This document shows positions 22,630-33,992 of a stretch of 64,000 nucleotides of DNA, piece by piece; within the stretch, counting starts at the first letter, position 1, and each line of letters starts with the position of its first letter. The stretch is taken from the NCBI RefSeq assembly GCF_901000735.1, contig NC_081547.1, positions 15,766,397 to 15,830,396 on the forward strand. The letters run 5' to 3'. The notes under the pieces were generated by a model that did not search any database, was not told the DNA's origin, and worked only from the letters and a program-made list of their open reading frames with translations. The position numbers and the translations under genes are program-made. This stretch comes from Corylus avellana (taxonomy: Eukaryota; Streptophyta; Magnoliopsida; Fagales; Betulaceae).

Positions 22630-22705
22630 TTACGTGCAAAATACATACATCCAAAATACATAAATCTAAAATACATCCAAAATACGTACATAAAACTGTC
22701 TAAAA
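22630..22705. repeat. Short minisatellite run upstream of transposase
   Basis: Units such as 'aaaatacatacatccaaaat', like those at 18965-19165 and in the same orientation. It lies just upstream of the transposase start codon. Confidence 0.7.
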
Positions 22706-22837
22706 ATACATTAAATTTTATTTCTTAAAATATAACAAATAAAACTGACTTAAAATACTAGAAATAAAGCCGACTTAAAATAAAAATTATTTGAAAGGGG
22801 GGAAAAATGAAGCTGACGAGATTATATTCTTTGTTCT

Positions 22838-23178
22838 TTTTTGTTTTTCTAGTGTATCCAAGAATACGCATAATATGTGTTTTTTTTTTAATTCTGTCTG
22901 CTGCAATAACATCATCTTCTAATTTATTCATTTTTATGTGATGCATAATCATTTATAAATTAAGTTGCAAATTGTACATGTATCATAATTCCTAAATCAA
23001 ACCATTATATTATACATGCAATAGACATGCTATCGTTGACTAGGTGTTATTGGATGAAATTCTATTCTTTTAGAGAAGTAGATTAGGCAAAGAGAAGAAA
23101 GTATGAATGGTAGGAAAATGGTTGGAAAGTTCAAAGAGTTTTTGAATTATTGAATCTTGACAAACTATTTTACTTACT
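22838..23178 (-). repeat. Inner inverted repeat, right arm
   Basis: The complement of 19385-19670, with 'ctgctgcaataacatcatc', 'gagaagtagattaggcaaag' and 'ggttggaaagttcaaagag'. It lies upstream of the transposase start. Confidence 0.85.
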
Positions 23179-23745
23179 AAGTAAAGATATTAGCTCAATA
23201 ATAATATTTTTTGCGGCTACAAAAAACTAAACAAGATTGCGAAGCACTCAATCACCTCATTACTTAAATTAGGTTCATATCCTGTTGCTGTCAATAGCTT
23301 TTATAGGGAATCCACGCATGAAACAATATGTGACATAGACAACTCACTTTCAACCCAACTAATAACAAACCTGTGATACTATTGTACCAAAGAGGAATGA
23401 CCCACCTCTATATATATATCCAGTCGTATTACCCAAGAAAATCACAAGGCAACTTCTCACAACAAAAGTTCTTAAACACATGCAGTAGGACCATTGAATA
23501 AAGTATGCATAAAGTATTTCTTAATAGAACACACATTAAATAAAGCATGCATAAAAGTTGAATATCAATCAATGTGTCCACCAACTAAACAACAATCTAA
23601 AAAAGTATTCATTGTTAGGCAACTCACAGCAACAATCCAAAAACACGTGCAATAGAGGCCCTACCAAAACTTTAAATACATGTTTAGTTATTCACTATTT
23701 AACTGGAAACCAGTAAAAGCAACCCAAAATTCTCATACCACGAGT
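23179..23745. other. MULE subterminal region, no feature
   Basis: AT-rich DNA between the inner and outer repeats on the right side. It probably contains leader or promoter DNA for the transposase. No domain seen. Confidence 0.4.
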
Positions 23746-24556
23746 CAGTGGAAGCAAACTTTGGTTTGGAGATTGACGGGATTTGGGGTTTCGCGGATTG
23801 CGGAAGAAAGTCGTTAGGGTCTGTCGTGGAAGCTTGGTCGCCAGAGAGTGGTGCGATGGTTTGGCCGTGGAAGCTTGGGGGTGGGTTGGGGAGGAAGCTT
23901 CGTCGCCGGTGGTGCGGTGGTCTGTTGCCGGAGAAGATGCGGCCGTGGAAGCTTGTGGGTGGGTTGGGGAGGAAGCTTCGTCGCTGGTGGTCCGGTGGTC
24001 TGTCGCCGGAGAAAATGCGGCGGTGGAAGCTTGGGGTTGGGTTGGGGAGGAAGCTCCGTCGCCGGTTTGTGGAGTTTTGGCCGGAAATTTGGCCAGATTG
24101 AGCCTAGGGTTTGGGTTGATTTTTTTCTTCCCCTGTTCTGTTCGTCAATATCGTAGCTGCCTGAAGGAACCTATTTTTGTTGTTTAATTAAGGGTTTTAT
24201 TTCTATTGTTGGTGAATGTCGTCGATAGAAGAGGCTGAAGGTGTTTTGTTTTTTAATTAGGTGTTTTGTTTATTTGATATTTTGTTTAATGATTAGGTGT
24301 TTTGTTTATTTGATATTTTGTTTAATTAGGTGGCAGGTTATGTGGCAGTGTGAATAGTGATGACGTGGCCTTATTCCAGGTGTCAATTTGTAATTGGTCC
24401 ACGTGTCAATTCGTACAGTAAACTAACGGTCAACTAACGGATGGACTAATTTGGTCATTTATCAAAACCACAGGGACTTCCTGTGATAAAAATGAAACCC
24501 CAAGGGAAAAAAAAATAAAGTTGGGAAACCCCAGGGGGGTATGGAGTATTTAACCC
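23746..24556 (-). repeat. MULE right terminal inverted repeat
   Basis: Matches the left TIR over its whole length, including three 78 bp GC-rich tandem units (for example 'ttggggaggaagcttcgtcg' at 23886 and 23964). It ends in AGTATTTAACCC before the second TTATTCTTA. Confidence 0.9.
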
Positions 24557-24846
24557 TTATTCTTATTATATTAGGAATGGTGGTCAGGTGGGGGCATTCT
24601 CATTTTTCTGTCTGTAAGCTCCAAAAAAAATGACCGTTTCGACAACCCTCAACTATTTCCATTTTTTTTAAAAAAAATTATTTCAATGTTAAATTATGTT
24701 TAGGTGTGGTTTATACTTTTTGGAAGAAAAAAAAAATAATGATTAGCATTGAAAGGTGAAAAAGTGATATTAAAAAGTGGAAGATTTTTATTTTGTAGTG
24801 ATTTTTTTATTTATTTGAATAATAGTAAAAAGTGAAAGATGTGATA
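24557..24846. repeat. Duplication copy B, right part
   Basis: Matches 12462-12752 of copy A, starting at the shared TTATTCTTA and running to 'aaaaagtgaaagat', after which the copies diverge. In copy A the next base pairs are LTR-element interior; here ordinary AT-rich DNA follows. Confidence 0.85.
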
Positions 24847-24989
24847 TAAAAAGTGAGAATGTTTTAATGTTATTTCTTTGAAAAAAGAAAGTGAATAATA
24901 TTTGGTGTGGCGGAGTTTGACAAACAACCCCTTAGTTTCTAGTGGAAATGGTACTTACATTATTGTTGCAACTATATGGTCAAACATTT

Positions 24990-25210
24990 GGACATAAATT
25001 AGGTACAAACTAGTTCATAGTTAATTTATACAAATCAGTATAATAAAATGACATATATCTCTTAGTATATAAGAAATACATATTTTTTTAATAACATGTG
25101 CTTCTCACATTTTTTTAATAGTATTAATTAAAAAAAATATGTGTTTCGCACATGCTTTAAGAACACATGTCACTTTATTAAACTAATTTGTAAATACATT
25201 CAACCTTTTA
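24990..25210. mobile_element. Diverged MITE-like inverted repeat
   Basis: The left side ('acaaatcagtataataaaatgacat') is complementary to the right side ('atgtcactttattaaactaatttgt'), with 'acatgtgcttctcac' between. It resembles the clearer MITE at 28744-28976. Confidence 0.5.
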
Positions 25211-25419
25211 TACATTAACATGAGAAGTCTTTGATATGTGTCTTATGTATGAGGAATGCTACTTTGCATTCTAAAGTAGCACTCTTCTGGCATTCATGTC
25301 TATGTGGCACATTCATGTAGTTAGGTTTTAGTTTGTCTTTATTCAATGTTGTTTCTTGTATTTCTTGTTGTTTAAAACTTTGGAGAATAACTTTTTAGGC
25401 CTATAGGAGTTGGTTGAAG

Positions 25420-25760
25420 AAGCTTACTGTTTTCCCGTAAGAACAGGAGATGTAACAAGGAGTTTTTGTTTCCTCGTCAAAAGTGCCATTAGAAAGGGAC
25501 ATGTAACGAGAAGTTTCTACTTCCTCGTTAAGAGTGCAGTCAGAACGAGACATGTAACGGGAAGTTACTATTTTTTCATAAGAAGTTGCGTTAGGACAAG
25601 GATGTAATGGGAGCAAAGTTGAAGCTACAGTTTCCTCGTCAGGAACCTCGTCAAGACGGGACATGTAACGGGAGTAAAGCTGAAGCTACTGTTTTCTTGT
25701 CAAATGGTGCGTTAAGACGGGACATGTGACGAAGATAAAACATTTGTTCTTCTCGTCGTA
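25420..25760. repeat. Minisatellite, ~60 bp units
   Basis: About six imperfect units sharing 'gggacatgtaacgggag', 'tttcctcgtcaa' and 'aagctac'. The frame on either strand is open over part of it, but no protein family is recognised. Confidence 0.7.
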
Positions 25761-26187
25761 ATGGAACTATTTTCTCGTTAGGACGTGGAATTATCAAATC
25801 TGAGAATTTGTTTTTCCTGTCATAACAAGAGTGGTATCCTGTTAGGACGTGAAGACAGAAATGTTTCTCCTATAAATTGTTTTTGTCACTCTTCATTCCA
25901 AGACTTTTGGGAAAATATTTTCTTTGTGCATTGTTCACTAAAGTCTAAAAAATTTCTACAAGCACTATCTCTAGAGTTGTTTATTCAAGAGAGGATGTGA
26001 TAAAGCTTCGTGCTGTCCTTTACTCTTGCTTGGCAAGTTGCCTGTTCATTCACCTACACAAAGTTTGCTGTTGTTGTCATGGGTACATAAAGAAAGAAGT
26101 CAACCAAAGAGTCGGTGAGGAGATACACTCCGCGAAGATGGTCAGAATAGAAACAAGTTGTCAAGTTTGTTGTTCTTCCTAAGTCTA
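25761..26187. other. No gene recognised
   Basis: Continues with 'tcgttaggacgtg' fragments of the minisatellite and then unassigned DNA up to the LTR array. Confidence 0.35.
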
Positions 26188-28060
26188 TGTTACGGGTCAT
26201 AATCCGATATATATATATTAAAAAAGGTAATGATGTATTACTATTATTATTAGGAAAATAAGGAGACTTGCTCATAAAACAATATCTCTAGTAGGAAATA
26301 TGAGATTTGTCTCCCATTAGAATTATATTTTCTATTTACATGTATTTCTATTTTTTCTATGTAATAGTCTATATAAACTTAAGAGTGATCAATAAAATAT
26401 ATGAGAAGTTTAATATTCAACTTTAGTAGTTGTTTTAGGAGGTTTAGGGTTCCTTGAATTACCCTAAAATTAGGAGGCCCAGGATTTCTCGAATTATCCT
26501 ATCAAAACCTTTGACGGTTCCTCCCTTGGAGGCCTGTAACAACACGGGTCATAACCCGGTGAATATATATATTATAATTATTTATATATTAGAATAATTA
26601 TTAAATAAGATAATGATGTATTACTATTCTTATTTGGAAAATAAGGAGACTTGCTCATAAAGCAATATCTCTAGTAGGAAATATGGGATTTGCCTCCCAT
26701 TAGAATTATATTTTCTATTTACATGTATTTCTATTTTTTTCATGTAATAGTCTATATAAACTTAAGAGTGATCAATAAAATATAAGAGAAGTTTAATATT
26801 CAACTTTAGTAGTTGTTTTAGGAAGTTTAGGGTTCCTCTAATTAACCTAAAATTAGGAGGCCCAGGATTCCTCGAATTATCCTACCAAACCCTATCAAAA
26901 CCTTTGACTGTTCCTCCCTCGAAGGCCCGTAACAACACGGGTCATAACCCGGTGAATATATATATATTATAATTATTTATATATTAGAATAATTATTAAA
27001 TAGAGAAATTATATATAAACTTCTTAGGTCAACGCGTTTTTATTAAAAACTCCCTAGGTAATTTTTTTTCGGAAATTAACTCCCTGGGTCAATCGAAACT
27101 ACAATAAACTCCCTACCGTCAAAAAATTTTAACAGTCGTTAGTGCCAACTCCAAAACTCGTTTTATCGTTAAAATATTAATTTTTTTATTAATTCCAATT
27201 TAAAAGTTAAATATTTACAAAAAAAAAAATTGAAGCCCCGACCCACATAGAGTTGGGCGTGCAGCCACCCAGGGGTGAGAGTCATTCACCACCCACAGGG
27301 GTGGCTTGCGCGGCCACCCCTTTCCACACCCATGGGGTGAGAAGTGGCGAGAATACCGTTAGATTGGAAGGGTAACTGCGGTCACCCATGGTGGAGCCAA
27401 ACCACTTACTGGGGTGTGGAAAAACCACCGTAGGGGTTCGCCTGAGAATGACGGTACTTGCCTTGGCTTTACCGCTTCAATTTTTTATTTTATTTTATTT
27501 TATTTAAGATTTAATTTTTTAAATTAAATTAATAAAAAATGAATAGTTTAATCAGATAAAGCGGGGAGTTTTGAGTGGACTAACGGCAGTTAACAAAAAT
27601 TGACGGTATGGAGTTTTCTAGTAGTTTCAAGTGACCCAAGGACTAAATTTTTGGAAAAAAATACCCAGGGAGTTTTTAAAAAAAGCGCGTTGACCTAAGG
27701 AGTTTATATATAATTTTCCTATTAAATAAGGTAATGATGTATTACTATTCTTATTAGGAAAATAGGGAGACTTGCTCATAAAGCAATATCTCTAGTAGGA
27801 AATATGGGATTTGTCTCCCATTAGAATTATATTTTCTATTTACATGTATTTCTATTTTTTGCCATGTAATATTCTATATAAACCTAAGAGTGATCAATAA
27901 AATATATGAATAGTTTAACATTCAACTTTAATAGTTATTTTGGCAGGTTTAGGGTTCCTTGAATTACCCTAAAATTAGGAGGCCTAGGATTCCTCGAATT
28001 ATCCTACCAAGCCCTATCAAAACCTATCACTCTCGCTAATTGTTCATCCCTCGTTACGAA
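26188..28060 (+). mobile_element. Tandem array of three LTR-like units
   Basis: Three head-to-tail copies of ~350-390 bp begin around 26188, 26538 and 26931. Each has 'acgggtcataacccggtg' (unit 1 a variant), 'catgtaatagtctatataaa' (TATA-like), 'gatcaataaaatat' (poly(A)-like) and 'gtttagggttcct', and the inner boundaries read 'gtaacaacacgggtc'. This is the make-up of an LTR, but no interior region or coding DNA lies between units. Unit 3 is split by the MULE-like element at 27003-27719 and its last ~50 bp diverge. Confidence 0.7.
27003..27719. mobile_element. Non-autonomous MULE with GGTGGC-rich core
   Basis: Inverted repeats of over 100 bp ('aattatatataaacttctta', 'ggtcaacgcg', 'aactccctgggtc' and complements) enclose a GC-rich centre with 'cagccacccaggggtgag' and 'gaaccaccgtaggggt'-like palindromes. 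TATTAAATA flanks both ends (26994-27002, 27720-27728), a perfect 9 bp duplication. No ORF. It sits in LTR unit 3. Confidence 0.88.
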
Positions 28061-28743
28061 TGCCCATAATAGTCTAAAGGTCCTCCAAGGAGTGAATACT
28101 AGTCTGTAACTCTAAATCTTCGTAAAGTGATTTTTTAGATTTGGCTGTCATGAAGTGGTTTTTACCTTTAATGTGTTCAAAGGATTCTCCACTTCGTAAA
28201 CAAACTTTGTGTTGTGCTTGTGCTTGTGATGTTGCTTTAATTCCGCAATGCATGTTTTATGTTTGTTGAATGACTTAGTTCCATATTTTGTTCATTTGGC
28301 AATTAGAGGTAGAACTCGATCCTAGTAATCTATCACATGTCAACTTCAAAAAGACAAAGAAAATGCTGCTCGAGAATAATGAGTACCATTTTTCCTTATT
28401 TATTCATGAATTTCCTCCTAAATATGTTAAAGTGATCCACTATAGGGAGGATATTACAATATTGATTGTTATTTTGTTTTCTTTTTGAATATTGTTGGTC
28501 CAAACCAAAATTCATTAGTCACTTATGAATATCATATCTAATTTTAGAACTATGAATAGATGAAAACGATAAGGACTCGTTTGAGTGTGCGATTTTTTTT
28601 ATTTTATTTTTTATTCTCAACTCTTTTTATCTTATTTTTGGATTGTGAATATCGACGAGAAAAAAAGTTGAGATTATATTTAGATGGTAATTGAAAAAAT
28701 TAAGCGAACATTATAAAAATATAATTAAAAAAAAAAAATTCGA
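28061..28743. other. No gene recognised
   Basis: AT-rich DNA. A 66-codon frame (28288-28488) contains 'EYHFSLFIHEFPPKYVKVIH' but matches nothing I recognise. Confidence 0.35.
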
Positions 28744-28976
28744 GTGGTTTTGAACAGACATAAATTTGCTACAAACAAGTTTATACCTAATTCAAACAAA
28801 CAAATCAAATAAAGTGACATGCGTCCCATAGTTATTAAAAAAACAAGTGAGAAGCACATGCTATTAAAAAAAAATGTGATTTTTATATCCTAGGGGACAC
28901 GTGTCACTTTATTATATTGGTTTGTATGAATTTCTACAAACTGGTTTGTAGCAAATTTTTGTCCATTTTGAACCAC
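28744..28976. mobile_element. MITE with ~90 bp inverted repeats
   Basis: The left half 'gtggttttgaacagac...gctacaaac' and 'ataaagtgacatgcgtccc' pairs with the right half 'ggggacacgtgtcacttta' and 'gtttgtagcaaattt...ttttgaaccac'. The element is nearly all stem. A related decayed copy lies at ~25.0 kb. Confidence 0.75.
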
Positions 28977-29215
28977 CCCTATGGTTGGTCAAACCACCCT
29001 TAAGGGGGGGTGCATCAGCCACTTCCATGTGGATAGGGGTGGTCGAGCCACCCCCAATAGCGATTTTGGCAGTGGCTTGGCCACGCCAAAAGCTAATAGG
29101 GTGGCTCGGCCACACCCAACCGCTACTTGGGGTGGGTGAGCCACCCCCGAACCTACTAGGGAGTGGCCGGGGCTAGATCGGCCACTCACATACTCTTACA
29201 GGTGGTCTGGCTATT
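28977..29215. repeat. GGTGGC-rich palindromic block
   Basis: Repeated 'ggtggtcgagccaccccc', 'gtggctcggccacaccc' and 'ggtgggtgagccaccccc' palindromes. The same motif forms the core of TIR elements at 27.2, 31.8, 37.9, 49.3, 58.2 and 61.2 kb. Open frames on both strands follow from the repeat composition. Confidence 0.7.
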
Positions 29216-29219
29216 TAAA

Positions 29220-31794
29220 ATTAAGTCACAAGAACGAAAAACACTTAGTTGGATATGAACAGCTACTCCTAGTTTCGGGTAAAAATCTTTTTGTTTTTCC
29301 AAGAACATGTTCCTTCTTGTTTAATAATATGAAGAAAAAATTCTTCTTTTTTCAAGAACACAAAGAACAAGTTCTTCTTTCTTCAATAACACGACAAATC
29401 TCAGGGATGAAGAGACCTCAAGATCTTCTCATCAATAACTTATAATAACCAAGAGAATGTTGGCTCTTACTTGGCTCTTCAAATCTTAAACTTTTGTTCT
29501 TTGTGAGTTAACACAAGAACTATTAATTCTCAGAGAGTTTTTGAAAATTAATTATCAAGAGAACTTGATAAGTTGAGTGAGTGATTTGAGAGTTTAGGCT
29601 CTTCTCTATTTATAGGCTAAGGCGGGAAGCAAAGTTTCAGATTTAAGCAAAGTGTGACTAAGAAAAAAAAAAAAAAAAATCCAGGAGGCTCTTGGATTAA
29701 GTATGGATGGCTAGGGTATAAAACCCTAGCCTCCATACAAGTGGCCGCATGGTCCAAGGAGAGAATCGCCTTGGGCCATGCATTCCCATCCTTGGGAATT
29801 GGGCTTGGGTTTTACCTATAGCCTTCTCCTTGTCTCCAACGCATAGGGCTATCAAATGTTCCCTGGCCTTATGCGTTTCATTATGCTCATTGTGTCTCTA
29901 GGTTTTATTCTCAAGCTCAATTGCGCCATATCTCTCTAGCTCATATTTTAAATAAATAAAATATTTAGGCCAATAAATAAGAAAGCCTTATTATGGTTAA
30001 ATTACATTAGCTTTGTATGAGACTTAAAGAGAAAAATATTATTGGCTTAAATATGTCTGTAACCATGTGTAAATGCCTTGAAAATTAATTAACCAGTAAT
30101 TAACTCCACTATTCTTCTCCCAGCCTAATTCTGTGAGGGACAAGACTCAGGGATCTCTACTCCTCGAAAAGAGAGGATACTAGGTAGCGAAAATATTAAA
30201 ATTCTATAAACATTAGTTAATACAACCAGAGCATCGATATATGAATATGATATAGAGTAATGGTGATAGTTTAACAGAATGGTCTACTCGAGATATTACC
30301 CATTCTCAGTAGGGTTGGCGCTGTCCCGAGGGATCTGTAATACAACACCGGTGCCCCGGATATTGTACGTTACCGTACATCCCATTAACGGCACAACCTA
30401 GTCCAACCTCGGGTGGCCCACACCACTAATGATGTTCGTACTATAGTGATCGCCCATTAAGGCTGCGCTGGTCACGAAATAACCATTGGATCCAAGACCC
30501 ATATAACATACATACATTTGACCATAAAGTTAACATGTATAGTAAGCCCATGATTGTTATCCAATACATACCGGTGTACCATGTTATACGATACAATTAA
30601 TCTTGGCCGTATTTTACTTGCATGCTCTTTTTACAAGTCTCACTTTCATTAACATGTTCAGCACAACGTTTTTTCACAAAAAGCTAGAGTTAATGTGCAA
30701 TAAAGTGCATATCGTAAGAGTTGCAAATATGCATGTTTTGGTACACAAAATAGATGTGCAATGTGGAAAAATAAATGGCGAGCATTATGTGAGTTAAAAC
30801 TCACATGGGTCGATTAAATCCTCTGAGTACTCCTTCAACAAGTTTGGGTCCTTCAACAAGTTTGGGTCCTCCAAATCTGTGTAAAACCTTCTATTAGTCC
30901 TAGGTCTGACTAAAACAACCCTAGAGCATGAAAACATGAGTTATCGGATGGCTGGCCAAAATAGCGTTCCCTGTAACGCTTATGACCGTACGTCCGGGCT
31001 TGAAGCCTTACGTCTGCCCAAAAGGTTTCAAGTGGAACCTTATTTTGTCCATGCGTCTTCCTATTCTCCCAAACCAATTTCTAAGGCTACCAAAGGCTTT
31101 CTAAAACTTCCTATCTCAAAATGATACCTCCATGCGGAAAAACCCATTGCCAGAGACGAAATAATAATTTGACTCAAGTAAAGGCTTAAAGAGAAACAAC
31201 ATACTCAAAACTATAGCTAAGCTATCTATGAAAGCATTTAAGCAGCATAACAACTAAGGAACGAGTTAGGCTTAGGGATATTACCTCCTTGAAGCGAAAG
31301 GATCACCTCCTTCTCCACCAAACTCTCAAACTCACAAAACTCACACTCACAAAGGGTTTCTAAGAGCCTATGGGCAACTTTGAACAAAAAAAGGGTGAGG
31401 CTATAGGGGTATTTATATGTGAGAAAAAACAGAGAGCATTACCAACTATTCTGAAAAGTAGCGGATGTCCGTTACTACTGGGTCGTACATCCGATACTAT
31501 TTACACAGCGGTCCAAAGACTGTAACGTACGTCCAGGTATTATCCAGAGGTTTTCCAAAAAGTAACGTATGTTCGGGTGGTCCCCAGGCGTACATCCTTG
31601 TACTTTTTGTAGGAGTGTGTACGGTGGTCCCCTCGCATACGTCATCTACTAACGACAGGAGCGTACGTCCGGTACTGATGGGCGTACGTAGAGTCAAAAA
31701 GTCCAAAATACCCAAATTGCCCTTACAGCTGTTCCTAGTGACCCAAAACCTAAATTAACCATTTACCTAAGCTTAGTTAATTATTTGGGACACT
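29220..31794. mobile_element. LTR-like/retroelement-derived repeat (TGTAACGCC family relative)
   Basis: No ORF with a domain. The part at 30300-30560 ('ttggcgctgtcccgaggga', 'gtacgttaccgtacatccc', 'gtggcccacaccactaat') is clearly related to 60480-60940. The following part (30940-31700, many 'cgtacgtccgg') parallels the 'cgttcggt' repeats at 48.8 and 62.1 kb. The ends are not defined, so it may comprise more than one element. Confidence 0.5.
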
Positions 31795-32100
31795 ACACTG
31801 CCCCTTGGAAGTGGCCGCAAGCCACCCCATAGGGGTTGAGGGTGGCTTTCCGGCCACCCCTTCAATTTTTTTTTTTTTTTTTTAGATTTAATTTTTAAAT
31901 TAAATTAATAAAAAATTAATATGCTGACATGGTAATACAGTGCGTTTAGTTCGGGACTGACGAGCATTAAACATTTAGGGGAAAATCTAACGGTACGATT
32001 TTTTTTTTGCATTTTTGATTGACCAAGGGAGTAAAAATTTGCAACTAGGAATTTTACAATTTTGGCGCGTGACTCAGAAATTTATAATATATTTACCCTT
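31795..32100. mobile_element. Decayed GGTGGC-core MULE-like element
   Basis: A 'gtggccgcaagccacccc' block, then 'aatttttaaattaaattaat' and 'gattgaccaagggagtaaa...ggcgcgtgactcagaaattt', resembling the right half of the element at 27003-27719. Confidence 0.55.
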
Positions 32101-32329
32101 AAAAAAATAAAAATTAAAAATTAAAAAATTAAAAAAAAAAAGAGCAGGCATAGTTACTTGCACTTGTTATGTCGTGTCGGAAAAAGAAAATCTCGGCGCA
32201 CAAGATGGTTGCCATCACATTTTTATTATTATCGGCGCATATTTTGTAAGCACCATGGATAGTTATTGTTTCAATTCTGAACCTTTATATGGAGTTGCAT
32301 GATGATGACAATTTGCGTCCCATTTTGGT

Positions 32330-32913
32330 TAGGGGTGTCAACCCGGTCCGGTTTCCTGGTTTTTTGCCAAAACCTGAACCTGAACCAGGGTACCCCGGTT
32401 CTCAATTTTGAGAAACCGGCCGGTTTCGGTTTTACCCGGTCCGGTAACCGGTTTTTTTAAAAAATTGGTTTTTGGGCTTATTTTAGGTATTGGGCCTAAA
32501 ATAAGCCATTTTTTTTTTTTCATGAGTTGGCCAATTTTTTTAAAAATCTATTAGTTTCTTTGTCTAAATTAAAGGGCTTTGTTGTGATTGTTCCAAATAA
32601 TTAAAAAATAAACCTAAAAAAGTCCAAAAATCCTAAAAAATCAATGTTTTTGCCTATTTGGGCCTTAGAAATAAAATTTTAATTTTTTAAAATACCCTAA
32701 ACCTAAACCTAAGTGTAGAAAATATATATATATTATGAAATAAAATGGAAACCCGGTTCTAGTATTCCCGATAAAAACCGGGTACCAAAAACCGGTACCG
32801 GAACCGGGGTACCCAGTTTTTGGATTTTTCAAACCGGAACCGGGACCCCGATTTCCCGGTTTCCTTGTTTTCCGGTTCTGGTTCCGATTTCCCGATAATT
32901 TTTGACATCCCTA
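32330..32913. mobile_element. hAT-like MITE
   Basis: Ends TTAGGGGTGTCAA and its near complement 'ttgacatccctaa'. Flanks 'attttggt' and 'attttgac' are an imperfect 8 bp duplication. The interior repeats 'ccggttt' and 'accggtaccgg' motifs. A related unit runs off the window at 63.6 kb. Confidence 0.65.
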
Positions 32914-33631
32914 ATTTTGACTTTGTTGTCATTGCACATCAAAACACAAAGCAACAATGACATAAAAGCCACGTCTAAGGTACTGATACCTTCACAGGGC
33001 ATCTTTGGAAAATAGAACCATAAACCCACAAACCCGAATATACTAACCCGGCCCGAATAATTTTTGGGTAGGTTCGGACCTCCGGGTTTAAGAATAAACT
33101 TCTGTATGTATTAATCCTAATGTAAAACAAACTCAATACTCCTAACGTACCACAATTGAAACTGGAAGGACTCCTCCTACAATTGACTCAGACTTGCACT
33201 ACAATTGAAGGATCCAATCATCCATGCTGCACAATTCAACCACTCTAGACATGTAATAATAGTAAAATCTGTGTGGTATGAGGATGAGCAAGTGATACTT
33301 CTTTCAAATTACTTCATGTTATTATAAACCTTATAAGCAACACAAATTAACAAATGTTATTATACAATCAATAATTCAACAACATGTAAGTGGAAATAAT
33401 TTCATCATTGAATGTTGGGTGCAACCTAATATATACAACAAAATATTATATAATTGCCTTCCCCTTTCCAATTTCAAAGGCGTTTGGTAAAATATGTTAA
33501 AATGTATTTTTTTTTATCAAATATTTGTTATGCAAAATATTGATTTGGATTTAAATTCACGCTTTTTTCAAATAAGCATCTCCTAACCTATTTATAGAAA
33601 TCGCAGATTTTTTTTTTCTTCCTATTTTAGA
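32914..33631. other. No gene recognised
   Basis: AT-rich intergenic DNA without recognisable features. Confidence 0.5.
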
Positions 33632-33871
33632 TTAAGAGTATGTTTGGAATTGCGTTTAAGAGGCCTAAAATTGCTTTTAACACTCAAAAAATTCATTTGA
33701 AGAAAAAAATACTCATTTGATAAAAACATTAAAAGTGCTTTTAAGAGTTTAAAAAGTCTAAAAATGATCAAAACGCACTTTTGGAAAAAACTTACAAATA
33801 AAGCTTTTGCTAAAAAGCTCTTTTTGACTTAAAAGCTCTATTTCTCAAAAGCAATCTCAAACAGTCTTTAA
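33632..33871. mobile_element. Tourist-like MITE, copy 2
   Basis: Starts 'ttaagagtatgtttggaatt' and ends 'caatctcaaacagtctttaa', with the same interior motifs as copy 1. Confidence 0.65.
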
Positions 33872-33992
33872 TTACTTTTTAAATCGCAATGCCAAACTCT
33901 TTACGTTTTGAGATGTTTTTAAAAAATACATATTATTCTTGTGAAATCGTAATTCCAAATGCACGCTTAGTAATCTGTTATATGGTTGTTAT

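Larger units (their letters stand above)
15338..24556. mobile_element. 9.2 kb MuDR-like MULE with two convergent genes
   Basis: The ends GGGTTAAATACT...AGTATTTAACCC are the tips of inverted repeats of about 810 bp (15338-16146 and 23746-24556). A perfect 9 bp duplication, TTATTCTTA, flanks it (15329-15337, 24557-24565), the Mutator hallmark. Inside are a MuDR transposase gene on the minus strand starting near the right TIR and a GRF zinc-finger gene on the plus strand starting just inside the left TIR. They converge on an untranslated middle, as mudrA and mudrB do in maize MuDR. Both genes carry disabling mutations. Confidence 0.93.

Noticed and set aside
28912..29189. ORFs on both strands across the GGTGGC block
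   Set aside because: They follow from palindromic repeat composition; the two strands give similar low-complexity peptides.
30300..30560. Possible ribosomal or structural RNA gene ('gcgctgtcccgaggga', strong GC blocks)
   Set aside because: The block recurs at 60.5 kb within an LTR-like repeat and does not match rRNA or tRNA landmarks.
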